This document shows, piece after piece, positions 1 through 5,968 of a stretch of DNA of 6,348 nucleotides. Every line of letters starts with the position of its first letter. Positions within the stretch are counted from its first letter, which is position 1. The notes beneath the pieces are model-generated. The model searched no databases. It was not told the origin of the DNA and worked only from the letters and a program-made list of their open reading frames with translations. Origin of the DNA: an uncultured Lachnospiraceae bacterium (lineage in GTDB: Bacteria; Bacillota; Clostridia; Lachnospirales; Lachnospiraceae); assembly GCA_900553305.1 (NCBI GenBank), contig USDI01000135.1:1-6348 (forward strand), written 5' to 3'. The position numbers and the translations under genes were made by a program.

Positions 1-430
1 AGCTGTTGTTGCGGTTATCTCCCAGAACGAAATATTCATCCTCACCAAGCGTAATCGTTTCATATGCTCTTCCCGGATCCTGAATCACTTCCTTGCCAAA
101 GTGCTCATCGAGAACTTCTCCGTCAATGTAAATGGTTCCTTCTTCATCAATGTATACCGTTTCTCCCGGCAGACCGATAATCCGCTTGATATAATAGGTC
201 TTCTCTGCATAGCGGAATGGAAATACCACAATGTCAAACCGCTCCGGATCATGGAACCGATACGAAATCTTATCAACAATCAGATTATCGCCATCGGTAA
301 GTGTGGGGGACATGGAGCTTCCGATCACCTTCGTTCTCTGTCCCACATAGGTCACAACCAGAAAGGTTACAACCAGTACAATTAATAAATACAAGCTTGT
401 GCTCAGAATATCCTTTAACTTCTTATTCAC
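1..430 (-). CDS. lepB: Type I signal peptidase, second copy, C-terminus cut by window edge
   Basis: Membrane-anchored serine protease that removes signal peptides from exported proteins on the outer face of the membrane. The visible 143 codons contain a short basic N-terminus (NKKLKD), one hydrophobic segment at about residues 12-30, the catalytic Ser39 in GSSMSPTL, the general-base Lys82 in YIKRIIGLPGE, and box E beginning GDNRNNS at residues 137-143, where the window ends. The DSR part of box E and the tail lie outside. I chose a GTG start at 430-428. A GGAGG sits 7 nt upstream, and the GTGA overlaps the rbgA stop by 4 nt, a usual sign of translational coupling. An in-frame ATG two codons earlier (436-434) directly abuts that GGAGG and is less likely. 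The gene differs clearly from the lepB at 1288-1872, so it is a paralogue. Identity is firm; the start is fairly sure. Confidence 0.93.
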   Translation of the reverse strand, partial: MNKKLKDILSTSLYLLIVLVVTFLVVTYVGQRTKVIGSSMSPTLTDGDNLIVDKISYRFHDPERFDIVVFPFRYAEKTYYIKRIIGLPGETVYIDEEGTIYIDGEVLDEHFGKEVIQDPGRAYETITLGEDEYFVLGDNRNNS

Positions 431-1278
431 TTCCATTCCTCCGGACGCTCTAATGTAATCCTTCCAAGCTTTCCTGAACGAAAATCTTCAAGTAGCATGG
501 AAGATGCCCGATCCACATCAGGTAATTCCCCTTTTTGCAGGCACTTACGTGCAATTGCAACCTTCTTCAATGTATCATATGCATCTTCATCTATTGTAAT
601 ATCATATCGTTTTTCTAACAAGTCCAAATATGAATTTTTTAAATTCTGAATCAGTGCCACCGCAAGCTCATCCACATGCAGAATTTCATCATTGATGGAA
701 CCAATGAGAGCCAGGCGTTCTCCTATTTTCTGATCTTCGAACTTCGGCCACAAAATACCGGGGGTATCTAACAGCTCCAGATTCTTGTTCAGCCGGATCC
801 ACTGCTTTCCCTTCGTAACACCGGGTTTATTTCCGGTCTTGGCACATGCCTTTCCTGCAAACGAATTAATAAACGTAGACTTACCGACATTGGGAATTCC
901 TACCACCATGGCACGGACCGGACGGTTGATGATGCCGCGCTTTCTGTCCCGTTCGATCTTCTCCTTACAGGATTCCTGCACCAGGGCCTGGATGTTCTTG
1001 ATTCCGGCTCCGGTTTTCGCATTGAGCGGTTGTACGAAATAGCCTTTTTCTTTAAAAAAGTTCTCCCATTCCTGATTTAATCTTGCATCGGCAAGATCGG
1101 ATTTATTTAACAGAATAATTCTGGCCTTGCCCTTTCCCAACTCATCAATATCCGGATTCCGGCTGCTCATGGGAATTCTAGCATCTACAAGCTCGATAAT
1201 CAGATCAATCAGCTTGATGTTCTCCTGCATCATCCGTTTTGCTTTGGTCATATGTCCGGGATACCATTGATAATTCAT
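427..1278 (-). CDS. rbgA: Ribosome biogenesis GTPase RbgA (YlqF), circularly permuted
   Basis: Cytoplasmic GTPase that, from work on the Bacillus family member, acts late in 50S subunit assembly and is linked to ribosomal protein L6. The 283-residue protein has the family's permuted order of GTPase motifs: G4 NKSD at 58-61, a G5-like NAKTG at 86-90, then the P-loop GIPNVGKST at 127-135, G2 Thr in GVT at 153-155, and G3 DTPG at 171-174. The N-terminus MNYQWYPGHMTKA is the family's hallmark opening. The region after about residue 185 is the helical C-terminal domain thought to contact rRNA. Length is normal for the family. The start is supported by AGGAG 6 nt upstream, which overlaps the stop codon of the preceding lepB; the gap to that gene is only 9 nt. 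The stop overlaps the start of the second lepB. Very likely one transcript with both signal peptidases. Confidence 0.97.
   Translation of the reverse strand: MNYQWYPGHMTKAKRMMQENIKLIDLIIELVDARIPMSSRNPDIDELGKGKARIILLNKSDLADARLNQEWENFFKEKGYFVQPLNAKTGAGIKNIQALVQESCKEKIERDRKRGIINRPVRAMVVGIPNVGKSTFINSFAGKACAKTGNKPGVTKGKQWIRLNKNLELLDTPGILWPKFEDQKIGERLALIGSINDEILHVDELAVALIQNLKNSYLDLLEKRYDITIDEDAYDTLKKVAIARKCLQKGELPDVDRASSMLLEDFRSGKLGRITLERPEEWK
438..442 (-). promoter_or_regulatory. Shine-Dalgarno site that decides the start of the second lepB
   Basis: The minus strand reads GGAGG inside the last codons of rbgA. Spacing to the GTG at 430 is 7 nt, which is ideal. Spacing to the ATG at 436 is only 1 nt, too close for initiation. 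This supports the GTG start and coupling to rbgA translation. Confidence 0.7.
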
Positions 1279-1287
1279 TCTCGACTC

Positions 1288-1872
1288 CTATCTTACAAAT
1301 CCCCATCCATCCTCGCCGCCGGATAAATGGAACCATGCTTTTCCAATAATATTACTTCTCTTCACCGGCCCGATGTTACCCGACCGGCTGTCCTCACTGT
1401 TATTACGGTTGTCTCCCAGCACAAAGAACTCATCGGAGCCAAGCGTAATCTCAATCTCTGCAATACCGGGATCTGCGATCTTATCCAGCGTCTCATCCTC
1501 ATCGAGCATTACGCCATCCACATAGACATATCCGCCGATAATCTGTACCTTTTCTCCCGGAAGCGCAACCACCCGCTTGAGATAATCATGGGAATTCGTA
1601 TTGCCATTTGGCAGAAAAACAATCACGTCCCCACGCTTCGGAGACAACAACTTATATACGAACCGGTCAATGAAAACGGTCTGTCCGTTCGACAGAGCAG
1701 GCTCCATCGAAACACCGATCACACTGGTTTTTAAGCCAAATGAAATCACGATGACAAATGCAAGCAGCATCGCCGCAAAGCAGAAAAACACTACGGAAAA
1801 AATCTCCCGTACCATTCCTTTACTTATTTTCTTTTCCTTTTCATAAAAAGAAAGACCTTTGTGTTTTGCCAT
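1288..1872 (-). CDS. lepB: Type I signal peptidase, first copy
   Basis: Signal-peptide-cleaving serine/lysine protease of the cell membrane. From the ATG at 1872 it has 194 residues, normal for the short Gram-positive SipS-like type. Features in order: a basic cytoplasmic N-terminus (residues 1-23), one membrane segment at about 25-46, catalytic Ser55 in VIGVSMEPAL, general-base Lys99 in YLKRVVALPGE, box E GDNRNNSEDSR at 153-163, and the closing GNIGPVKRSNIIGKAWF. I chose this ATG because AAAGGG lies 6 nt upstream. The frame stays open to a TTG at 1941, which would give 217 residues, but that codon falls on the U-tract of the rplS terminator and lacks a plausible ribosome site. The gene sits just after the terminator, 9 nt before rbgA. 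I could not find a convincing promoter of its own. Function is firm, start moderately so. Confidence 0.94.
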   Translation of the reverse strand: MAKHKGLSFYEKEKKISKGMVREIFSVVFFCFAAMLLAFVIVISFGLKTSVIGVSMEPALSNGQTVFIDRFVYKLLSPKRGDVIVFLPNGNTNSHDYLKRVVALPGEKVQIIGGYVYVDGVMLDEDETLDKIADPGIAEIEITLGSDEFFVLGDNRNNSEDSRSGNIGPVKRSNIIGKAWFHLSGGEDGWGFVR

Positions 1873-1901
1873 ATTTAACCCTTTATCATATTGGATGCCC
1901 T

Positions 1902-1932
1902 GCACTAAGCCCGAAACGACCTCGCTAAGTGC
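1902..1932 (-). repeat. Imperfect 9-bp inverted repeat in the lepB leader
   Basis: On the plus strand gcactaagc (1902-1910) faces gctaagtgc (1924-1932) across 13 nt; the arms pair at 8 of 9 positions with one central T-T mismatch. It lies between the rplS terminator and the Shine-Dalgarno site of lepB. It could be an operator dyad or an RNA hairpin in the leader. If lepB started at the TTG at 1941 it would be inside coding sequence. Function unknown. Confidence 0.45.
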
Positions 1933-1942
1933 TCTGATCAAT

Positions 1943-1973
1943 TAAAAAGGACAACCGATAACTCGGTTGTCCT
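1943..1973 (-). terminator. Intrinsic terminator downstream of rplS
   Basis: In the minus-strand transcript a perfect 11-bp stem (AGGACAACCGA / TCGGTTGTCCT, plus coordinates 1963-1973 and 1948-1958) closes a 4-nt GTTA loop. It is followed directly by a run of T residues (CCTTTTTAAT). It lies about 60 nt after the L19 stop codon and 70 nt before the ATG of lepB, so it ends the rplS transcript and separates it from the lepB-rbgA-lepB unit. The reverse orientation lacks a comparable T-run, so it acts mainly leftwards. Confidence 0.93.
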
Positions 1974-2032
1974 GTAAATTCCTACCGGTTGTCGGCAGAT
2001 TATTTGTTACTGCTCACTCGTACCAGCAACGA

Positions 2033-2377
2033 TTACTTCACTACTTCCTTAACCTTAGCAGCCTTACCTACACGGTCTCTTAAGTAATTCAGTTTTGCTC
2101 TGCGGACTTTACCCTTACGAACAACTTCAACCTTCTCAACGTTCGGGGAGTATAAAGGCCAGGTCTTCTCAACGCCAACACCGTTAGATGCCTTACGTAC
2201 GGTAAAGGTCTGACGAGCGCCGGTTCCCTGCTTCTTTAATACAACGCCTTCGAAAACCTGAATTCTTTCACGGTTTCCTTCCTTGATCTTACCGTAAACC
2301 TTAACGGTATCACCAACGCCGAATTCGGAAACTTCTTTTAATGCTTCGTTTTCAATGTTCTTAATAATTTCGTTCAT
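2033..2377 (-). CDS. rplS: 50S ribosomal protein L19
   Basis: Structural protein of the large subunit, located at the interface with the 30S subunit. The 114-residue product is of normal family length. It shows the SH3-like core (GDTVKVYGKIKEGNRERIQVF around 22-42, then FEGVVLKK), the conserved RKASNGVGVEKTWPLYSP stretch at 61-78, and the closing signature VRRAKLNYLRDRVGKAAKV at 91-109. The ATG is preceded by GAGAGGA at suitable spacing. Unlike Bacillus-type arrangements where it closely follows trmD, it is separated from trmD by 203 bp holding its own promoter, and it is followed by a strong terminator. It therefore can be transcribed as a single-gene unit, perhaps with read-through from trmD. 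I found no clear structured autoregulatory leader. Confidence 0.98.
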   Translation of the reverse strand: MNEIIKNIENEALKEVSEFGVGDTVKVYGKIKEGNRERIQVFEGVVLKKQGTGARQTFTVRKASNGVGVEKTWPLYSPNVEKVEVVRKGKVRRAKLNYLRDRVGKAAKVKEVVK

Positions 2378-2426
2378 TTCTATATCCTCTCTTATTCTGT
2401 ATTTGGAAAATAGACGTTCTTAATAT

Positions 2427-2523
2427 CATCATACCAGCGGACCATCACAATTCCACAACATATGAGATGATACCATACATTTCATGGATTTGCAAGCTTT
2501 TTTTGTCATTAGCTGGTATAATA
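2427..2523 (-). repeat. Inverted repeat enclosing the rplS promoter
   Basis: Plus-strand ataccagc (2431-2438) is the exact reverse complement of gctggtat (2512-2519). In minus-strand RNA the stem extends to 12 pairs (2427-2438 with 2512-2523) with two G-U pairs. The loop of 73 nt contains the rplS promoter. The hairpin could form only in transcripts that read through from trmD, because the other arm lies upstream of the rplS transcription start. It may be chance. Confidence 0.35.
2467..2495 (-). promoter_or_regulatory. Sigma-70-type promoter for rplS
   Basis: The minus strand carries TTGCAA (2495-2490) and TATCAT (2472-2467) separated by exactly 17 bp. A TGG immediately before the -10 box gives an extended -10 motif. 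A run of seven A residues (2504-2498) just upstream of the -35 box resembles an UP element. Transcription would begin near 2460, leaving a leader of about 80 nt before rplS. Match to consensus is good; activity is inferred. Confidence 0.8.
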
Positions 2524-2580
2524 TGTAACAGTTCAGCCATGCAGAAATGATTGTGCAAGATGACCATGGGAGCTTGCTCA

Positions 2581-3375
2581 CTAAGGGCAGGTCATTTCCT
2601 GCTCTTTCCGCAATCTGCGTTCTTCCTTCTGTCTCTTCCGTGCTTCCCTCTTACGCAGCCGTTCGAAATAATCCTGATTTTCGGCTGCCCATTTTTCATA
2701 CAGATCGGGGCGCAGCTCCTTCGTCCGCTCCAAAGATTGCGTAAGCCGCCATTCCTCCACCTTTTCATGGTTGCCGGATAGAAGAACCTCCGGAACCTTC
2801 TGCCCGTTCCATTCCTCCGGTCTGGAATACTGCGGATATTCCAGCAGATAATTGGAAAAGCTCTCGGTTTCTCCCGAATCCTCGTTGCCAAGTACCCCAG
2901 GCACCATACGGGAGATCGCATCAATCATCACCATGGCAGGCAGTTCCCCGCCGGTCAGCACGTAATCTCCGATCGATACATAATCCGTCACGATTGTATC
3001 CAGTACTCTCTGATCGATTCCCTCATAATGTCCGCAAAGAATGATCAGATCCTCTTCACGGGCCAGCTCCCTTGCCATCTGCTGATGAAACGTCCTGCCC
3101 TGCGGTGCCATGTAAATTACCCTTGGGCGCATTCTGCTCTTTAAGTTCTTCGTAATACTTAAGAATGCATCGTATACCGGCTGTGCCTGCATCAGCATAC
3201 CGGCTCCACCGCCGTACGGGTAATCATCCACTTTCTTGTGCTTGTCCTTCGTATAGTCCCGGATATTCACAAGATCCAGGGAAATGACGCCCCTTTCTAT
3301 GGCTCTTCCGGTAATACTGGTACGGACTCCCTGATCGATCATTTCAGGAAATAAGGTCAATACATGAAAATTCAT
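2581..3375 (-). CDS. trmD: tRNA (guanine-N1)-methyltransferase TrmD
   Basis: Uses S-adenosylmethionine to methylate N1 of G37 next to the anticodon, which prevents +1 frameshifting. SPOUT family; works as a dimer with a trefoil knot. The 264 residues start MNFHVLTLFPEM and carry YGGGAGMLM at 54-62, the knot segments LCGHYEGIDQRV at 113-124 and SIGDYVLTGGELPAM at 134-148, SRMVPGVLG at 155-163 with Arg156, then YPQYSRPEEW and VPEVLLSGNH. The position matching the usual catalytic Asp (Asp169 in E. coli numbering) is Glu171 here, in ETESF. After about residue 240 there is a strongly basic, probably helical tail, so it is somewhat longer than the roughly 245 residues common in the family. The ATG lies 2 nt after the rimM stop, with GGAGGG inside rimM 12 nt upstream, so translation is probably coupled. 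Confidence 0.97.
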   Translation of the reverse strand: MNFHVLTLFPEMIDQGVRTSITGRAIERGVISLDLVNIRDYTKDKHKKVDDYPYGGGAGMLMQAQPVYDAFLSITKNLKSRMRPRVIYMAPQGRTFHQQMARELAREEDLIILCGHYEGIDQRVLDTIVTDYVSIGDYVLTGGELPAMVMIDAISRMVPGVLGNEDSGETESFSNYLLEYPQYSRPEEWNGQKVPEVLLSGNHEKVEEWRLTQSLERTKELRPDLYEKWAAENQDYFERLRKREARKRQKEERRLRKEQEMTCP

Positions 3376-3377
3376 CT

Positions 3378-3896
3378 TTAAAGAAGTCCCTCCATCAAAT
3401 GAAAGGTGAGCTGTTCTCCTTCCACATCGACCTTAAGGATACACTCCTTAATGGCCGGAAGCAGAAGCTCTCTTCCATCCTCTAATGCGATGACATACAC
3501 ATCATTGGCCCCGGTTTCAATCACATCGGTAAGGGTTCCCTTTAATGCCTCATCATCCGAAACTGCAGTCATGCCAATCAGGTCTGCAATGAAATACTCG
3601 TCCTTTTGAAGCTTCACGGCATTTTCCCTTGTGACGTAAAGGCTCTTTCCTTTATATTTCTCTATATCATTAATATTATCATAATGTTCAAATTTTAAGA
3701 TTGCGAACTGCTTGAAAAACTTCACACTTTCAATCTTCAATACCTTCTGTTCGCTTCCGGTATCCAGAATGACTTCCTTTAACTTTTTAAAACGCTGTAC
3801 CTGATCGGTCGTCGGAAATACCTTGACCTCTCCGCGTACTCCATGCGTGGAAGAAATGACTCCCACCTGTAAGAGTTTTTCCATAATAACCCCCAT
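3378..3896 (-). CDS. rimM: 16S rRNA maturation factor RimM
   Basis: Assembly factor for the head of the 30S subunit that binds ribosomal protein S19 in studied bacteria. The product has 172 residues. The N-terminal RimM barrel contains the family signature THGVRGEVKV at 17-26. A PRC-barrel domain follows from about residue 98 (DEYFIADLIGM, then GANDVYVI at 129-136 and LLLPAIKECILKVDV at 144-158). Two starts are possible: ATG at 3896, with AGGA 5 nt upstream, or ATG at 3884 (MEKLLQVGV), with GGGGG 5 nt upstream. The shorter form looks more like relatives I remember; the longer form has the more usual ribosome site. The gene is followed 2 nt later by trmD, as in many bacteria, and preceded by a 98-bp gap with a hairpin. 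Confidence 0.96.
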   Translation of the reverse strand: MGVIMEKLLQVGVISSTHGVRGEVKVFPTTDQVQRFKKLKEVILDTGSEQKVLKIESVKFFKQFAILKFEHYDNINDIEKYKGKSLYVTRENAVKLQKDEYFIADLIGMTAVSDDEALKGTLTDVIETGANDVYVIALEDGRELLLPAIKECILKVDVEGEQLTFHLMEGLL

Positions 3897-3940
3897 CGTA
3901 ATCCTACAATATAACTTAAATACAGACAGTCTATAGTAAC

Positions 3941-3970
3941 TAAGAGGGCGCTCCGAAGAACTCCCTCTTA
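3941..3970 (-). other. UUCG-capped RNA hairpin between khpA and rimM
   Basis: In the minus-strand transcript, arms TAAGAGGG and CCCTCTTA form 8 perfect pairs. An A-G mismatch then leads into a second stem, GTTC / GAGC, closed by a TTCG loop with a C-G closing pair, the especially stable cUUCGg tetraloop. The stem is less good in the opposite orientation (the G-U pair becomes A-C and the loop is not UUCG), which supports an RNA role in the sense transcript. No T-run follows (next bases GTTACTATAG), so it is not a standard intrinsic terminator. It may protect mRNA ends or mark a processing site, or cause partial termination or pausing between khpA and rimM. Confidence 0.75.
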
Positions 3971-3994
3971 TCTTAAACGGGTTTTACACCCACA

Positions 3995-4222
3995 TTAGAC
4001 GATTTCCACGTCTACCTTCTTGTTATCTTTCGATGATGCAGCTTTTACAACGGCACGGATTGCTTTCGCAATTCTTCCCTGCTTACCGATCACCTTTCCC
4101 ATATCAGATGCTGCCACATGAAGTTCAACCGTAATATGTTTTCCTTCTTCTTTCTCTGTAACAACGACTTCTTCAGGATGATCAACAAGGTTTTTAGCAA
4201 TTACTTCTACTAATTCTTTCAT
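3995..4222 (-). CDS. khpA: KH-domain RNA-binding protein KhpA (YlqC)
   Basis: Small cytoplasmic RNA-binding protein that in Gram-positive bacteria pairs with KhpB (Jag/EloR) and affects cell division and RNA regulation. The 75 residues form a single KH domain; the nucleic-acid-binding loop is GKQG at 46-49, inside MGKVIGKQGRIAKAIR. Length is typical. The Shine-Dalgarno GGAGGTGA stands 3 nt before the ATG, an excellent site. It lies 33 nt after the rpsP stop with no terminator between, so it is co-transcribed with rpsP, the usual partner. In Bacillus a ylqD gene follows; here there is none, only the hairpin at 3941-3970. Confidence 0.95.
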   Translation of the reverse strand: MKELVEVIAKNLVDHPEEVVVTEKEEGKHITVELHVAASDMGKVIGKQGRIAKAIRAVVKAASSKDNKKVDVEIV

Positions 4223-4255
4223 TGTTCACCTCCAAAAGGGCCAGACAACATACAA

Positions 4256-4501
4256 TTATTTCTCAATTCCTGCCTGCTTGAAAATCTTGCTGACAACTTC
4301 TGTAGGCTGAGCTCCGTTTGCTAACCACTTCTTAGCAAGCTCCTCATTTACCTTAAAAGTGCTGGGATCTGTGTTCGGGTCATAAGTACCGATCTCTTCG
4401 ATACATCTTCCGTCTCTGGGAGAACGTGAATCTGCAACTACGATTCTATAGAAAGGAGCTTTCTTCTGACCCATTCTTCTTAATCTGATTTTAACTGCCA
4501 T
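4256..4501 (-). CDS. rpsP: 30S ribosomal protein S16
   Basis: Structural protein of the small subunit, binding 16S rRNA in the body and important for early 30S assembly. The 81-residue product is of normal length. It opens MAVKIRLRRMGQKKAPFYRIVV with the family signature, followed by ADSRSPRDGRCIEEIGTYDP and the conserved region NEELAKKWLANGAQPTEVV. A strong GGAGGTG precedes the ATG by 7 nt. The 54-bp gap to ffh is very AT-rich with no terminator seen; TTTAAT and TTTTAT boxes occur but the -35 match is poor, so I do not claim a separate promoter. The gene probably shares a transcript with ffh and khpA. Confidence 0.98.
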   Translation of the reverse strand: MAVKIRLRRMGQKKAPFYRIVVADSRSPRDGRCIEEIGTYDPNTDPSTFKVNEELAKKWLANGAQPTEVVSKIFKQAGIEK

Positions 4502-4556
4502 TTTGTTTCACCTCCATAGTGTAATTAAATAATCATTTCTATTTATATAAAACTTC

Positions 4557-5915
4557 CTAAAATGGAAACTTCATACCACCAAACATTCCTCTGCCGCGCT
4601 TGCCGCCCATTAGTCCGGGCATCTGCTTCATCATCTTCTGGGACTGTTCAAACTGCTTGATAAAGCGGTTGACTACGGCAATATCCACGCCTGCGCCCTT
4701 CGCGATTCTGCCCTTACGGCTTAAATTCATCAGCTTCGGATTCTTCCTTTCTTCCGGAGTCATGCTTAAGATGATTGCTTCGGTTCTGGCAAGCTGCTTT
4801 TCATCAATCATGGATTCCACATCCCCGAGCTTGCTCCCCATACCGGGCATCATGGAAAGAATACTGCTTAAACCTCCCATGTTCCGCATCTGCTTCATGC
4901 TCTCTAAGTAATCATCAAAATCGAACTTGCCCTTCTTCATCCGGGCAGCCATTTCCTTTTCCTTGTTCTCGTCAATGGAAATGTTCTCCTGTGCCTTTTC
5001 AATGAGGGAAAGCACATCTCCCATTCCAAGGATCCGGTTTGCCATACGATCCGGATAAAACTGCTCCAGATCACTTAACTTTTCGCCCATGCCGACATAA
5101 AGAATCGGCTTGCCGGTAACAGCTTTAACAGAAAGGGCTGCACCGCCTCGGGTATCACCATCCATCTTGGAAAGTACCACGCCGTCAATTCCGATACGGT
5201 CGTTGAACTGACTCGCTACGGTTACGGCATCCTGACCGGTCATGGCATCCACAACGAGGAGAGTCTGATGTACTTCCACATTGCGCTTGATCTCTTCAAG
5301 CTCAACCATCATATCTTCATCGACATGTAACCGGCCTGCGGTATCGATAATTACAACGTTTAAATCGTTCTTACGTGCGTGTTCCACAGCGGCTTTCGCA
5401 ATATCCACAGGATTCTGATTATCTCCCATGGCAAAAACTTCTACCTGCTGTTTCTCACCATTGATCTGCAACTGTTTAATTGCCGCCGGACGATATACGT
5501 CACAGGCAACAAGCAGTGGGCGTTTTCCTTTCAGCTTCAGCTTTCCGGCGATCTTGGCTGCTGCGGTTGTTTTACCGGCACCCTGAAGACCACACATCAT
5601 AATCGTAGTAATCGCCTTACCAGGCTGGAACTGTAACTCGGTCGTTTCCGATCCCATCAGGGCAATCATTTCTTCGTTAACGATCTTAATTACCATCTGT
5701 CCGGGATTCAGTCCGTTCATGACATCGGAACCGATCGCACGCTCTTCCACAGACTTGATGAACTGCTTAACAACCTTGAAGTTTACATCGGCCTCTAACA
5801 GCGCCATCTTGACTTCTTTCAGTGCAACCTTGACATCTTCCTCTGTGAGGCGGCCTTTGCTTTTCAGTTTTTTAAATACGTTTTGAAGTTTATCTGTCAG
5901 ACTCTCAAAAGCCAT
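4557..5915 (-). CDS. ffh: Signal recognition particle GTPase Ffh (SRP54)
   Basis: Binds signal sequences emerging from ribosomes and, with SRP RNA and the receptor FtsY, delivers them to the membrane. The 452-residue protein has the full NG-M layout. The N domain covers roughly 1-90 with ALLEADVN at 38-45. GTPase motifs: P-loop GLQGAGKTT at 109-117, DVYRPAAI at 139-146, DTAGR at 191-195, SKMDGD at 249-254, GMGE at 275-278. The methionine-rich M domain runs from about 325, with the hydrophobic finger loop around 345-360 (MGGLSSILSMMPGMG) and the RNA-binding stretch RKGRIAKGAG at 400-409. That motif has Ala where many relatives have Ser in GSG. The C-terminus is Gly/Met-rich. GAGG lies 7 nt before the ATG. 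ylxM precedes it by 97 nt, the usual pairing. Confidence 0.98.
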   Translation of the reverse strand: MAFESLTDKLQNVFKKLKSKGRLTEEDVKVALKEVKMALLEADVNFKVVKQFIKSVEERAIGSDVMNGLNPGQMVIKIVNEEMIALMGSETTELQFQPGKAITTIMMCGLQGAGKTTAAAKIAGKLKLKGKRPLLVACDVYRPAAIKQLQINGEKQQVEVFAMGDNQNPVDIAKAAVEHARKNDLNVVIIDTAGRLHVDEDMMVELEEIKRNVEVHQTLLVVDAMTGQDAVTVASQFNDRIGIDGVVLSKMDGDTRGGAALSVKAVTGKPILYVGMGEKLSDLEQFYPDRMANRILGMGDVLSLIEKAQENISIDENKEKEMAARMKKGKFDFDDYLESMKQMRNMGGLSSILSMMPGMGSKLGDVESMIDEKQLARTEAIILSMTPEERKNPKLMNLSRKGRIAKGAGVDIAVVNRFIKQFEQSQKMMKQMPGLMGGKRGRGMFGGMKFPF

Positions 5916-5942
5916 TCCTTAACCTCGTTCCTGCAATAACAT

Positions 5943-5960
5943 CAGTATCTACAGTATCTA
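5943..5960. repeat. Tandem 9-bp direct repeat in the ylxM-ffh gap
   Basis: Plus strand has cagtatcta twice back to back (5943-5951 and 5952-5960). It lies about 30 bp before the ffh start codon, within the untranslated spacer. Likely a small slippage duplication; a binding site is possible but not shown. Confidence 0.5.
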
Positions 5961-5968
5961 TATACGGA

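Noticed and set aside
101..385. Open frame on the plus strand opposite the second lepB
   Set aside because: It is the antisense shadow of a gene with all signal peptidase motifs, with no recognisable protein features or ribosome site. The same applies to the other plus-strand frames across the window and to the minus-strand frames at 85-279 and 2592-2924.
1875..1905. TATGAT as a -10 box just before lepB
   Set aside because: No acceptable -35 box at 15-19 bp, and a start from it would leave the lepB mRNA without its ribosome site.
1873..1941. TTG start extending the first lepB by 23 residues
   Set aside because: The TTG falls on the U-tract of the rplS terminator, and an ATG with an AAAGGG site lies downstream. 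The 23-codon open stretch is short enough to be chance.
2495..2580. Terminator after trmD
   Set aside because: GAGCAAGCTC and the GCAAGCT/AGCTTGC arms can pair, but no T-run follows in the minus-strand direction; the A-run there is upstream of the rplS -35 box.
3897..3940. Promoter for rimM in the AT-rich stretch after the hairpin
   Set aside because: TAGACT and TATATT are only 14 bp apart, too short, and the start would leave almost no leader.
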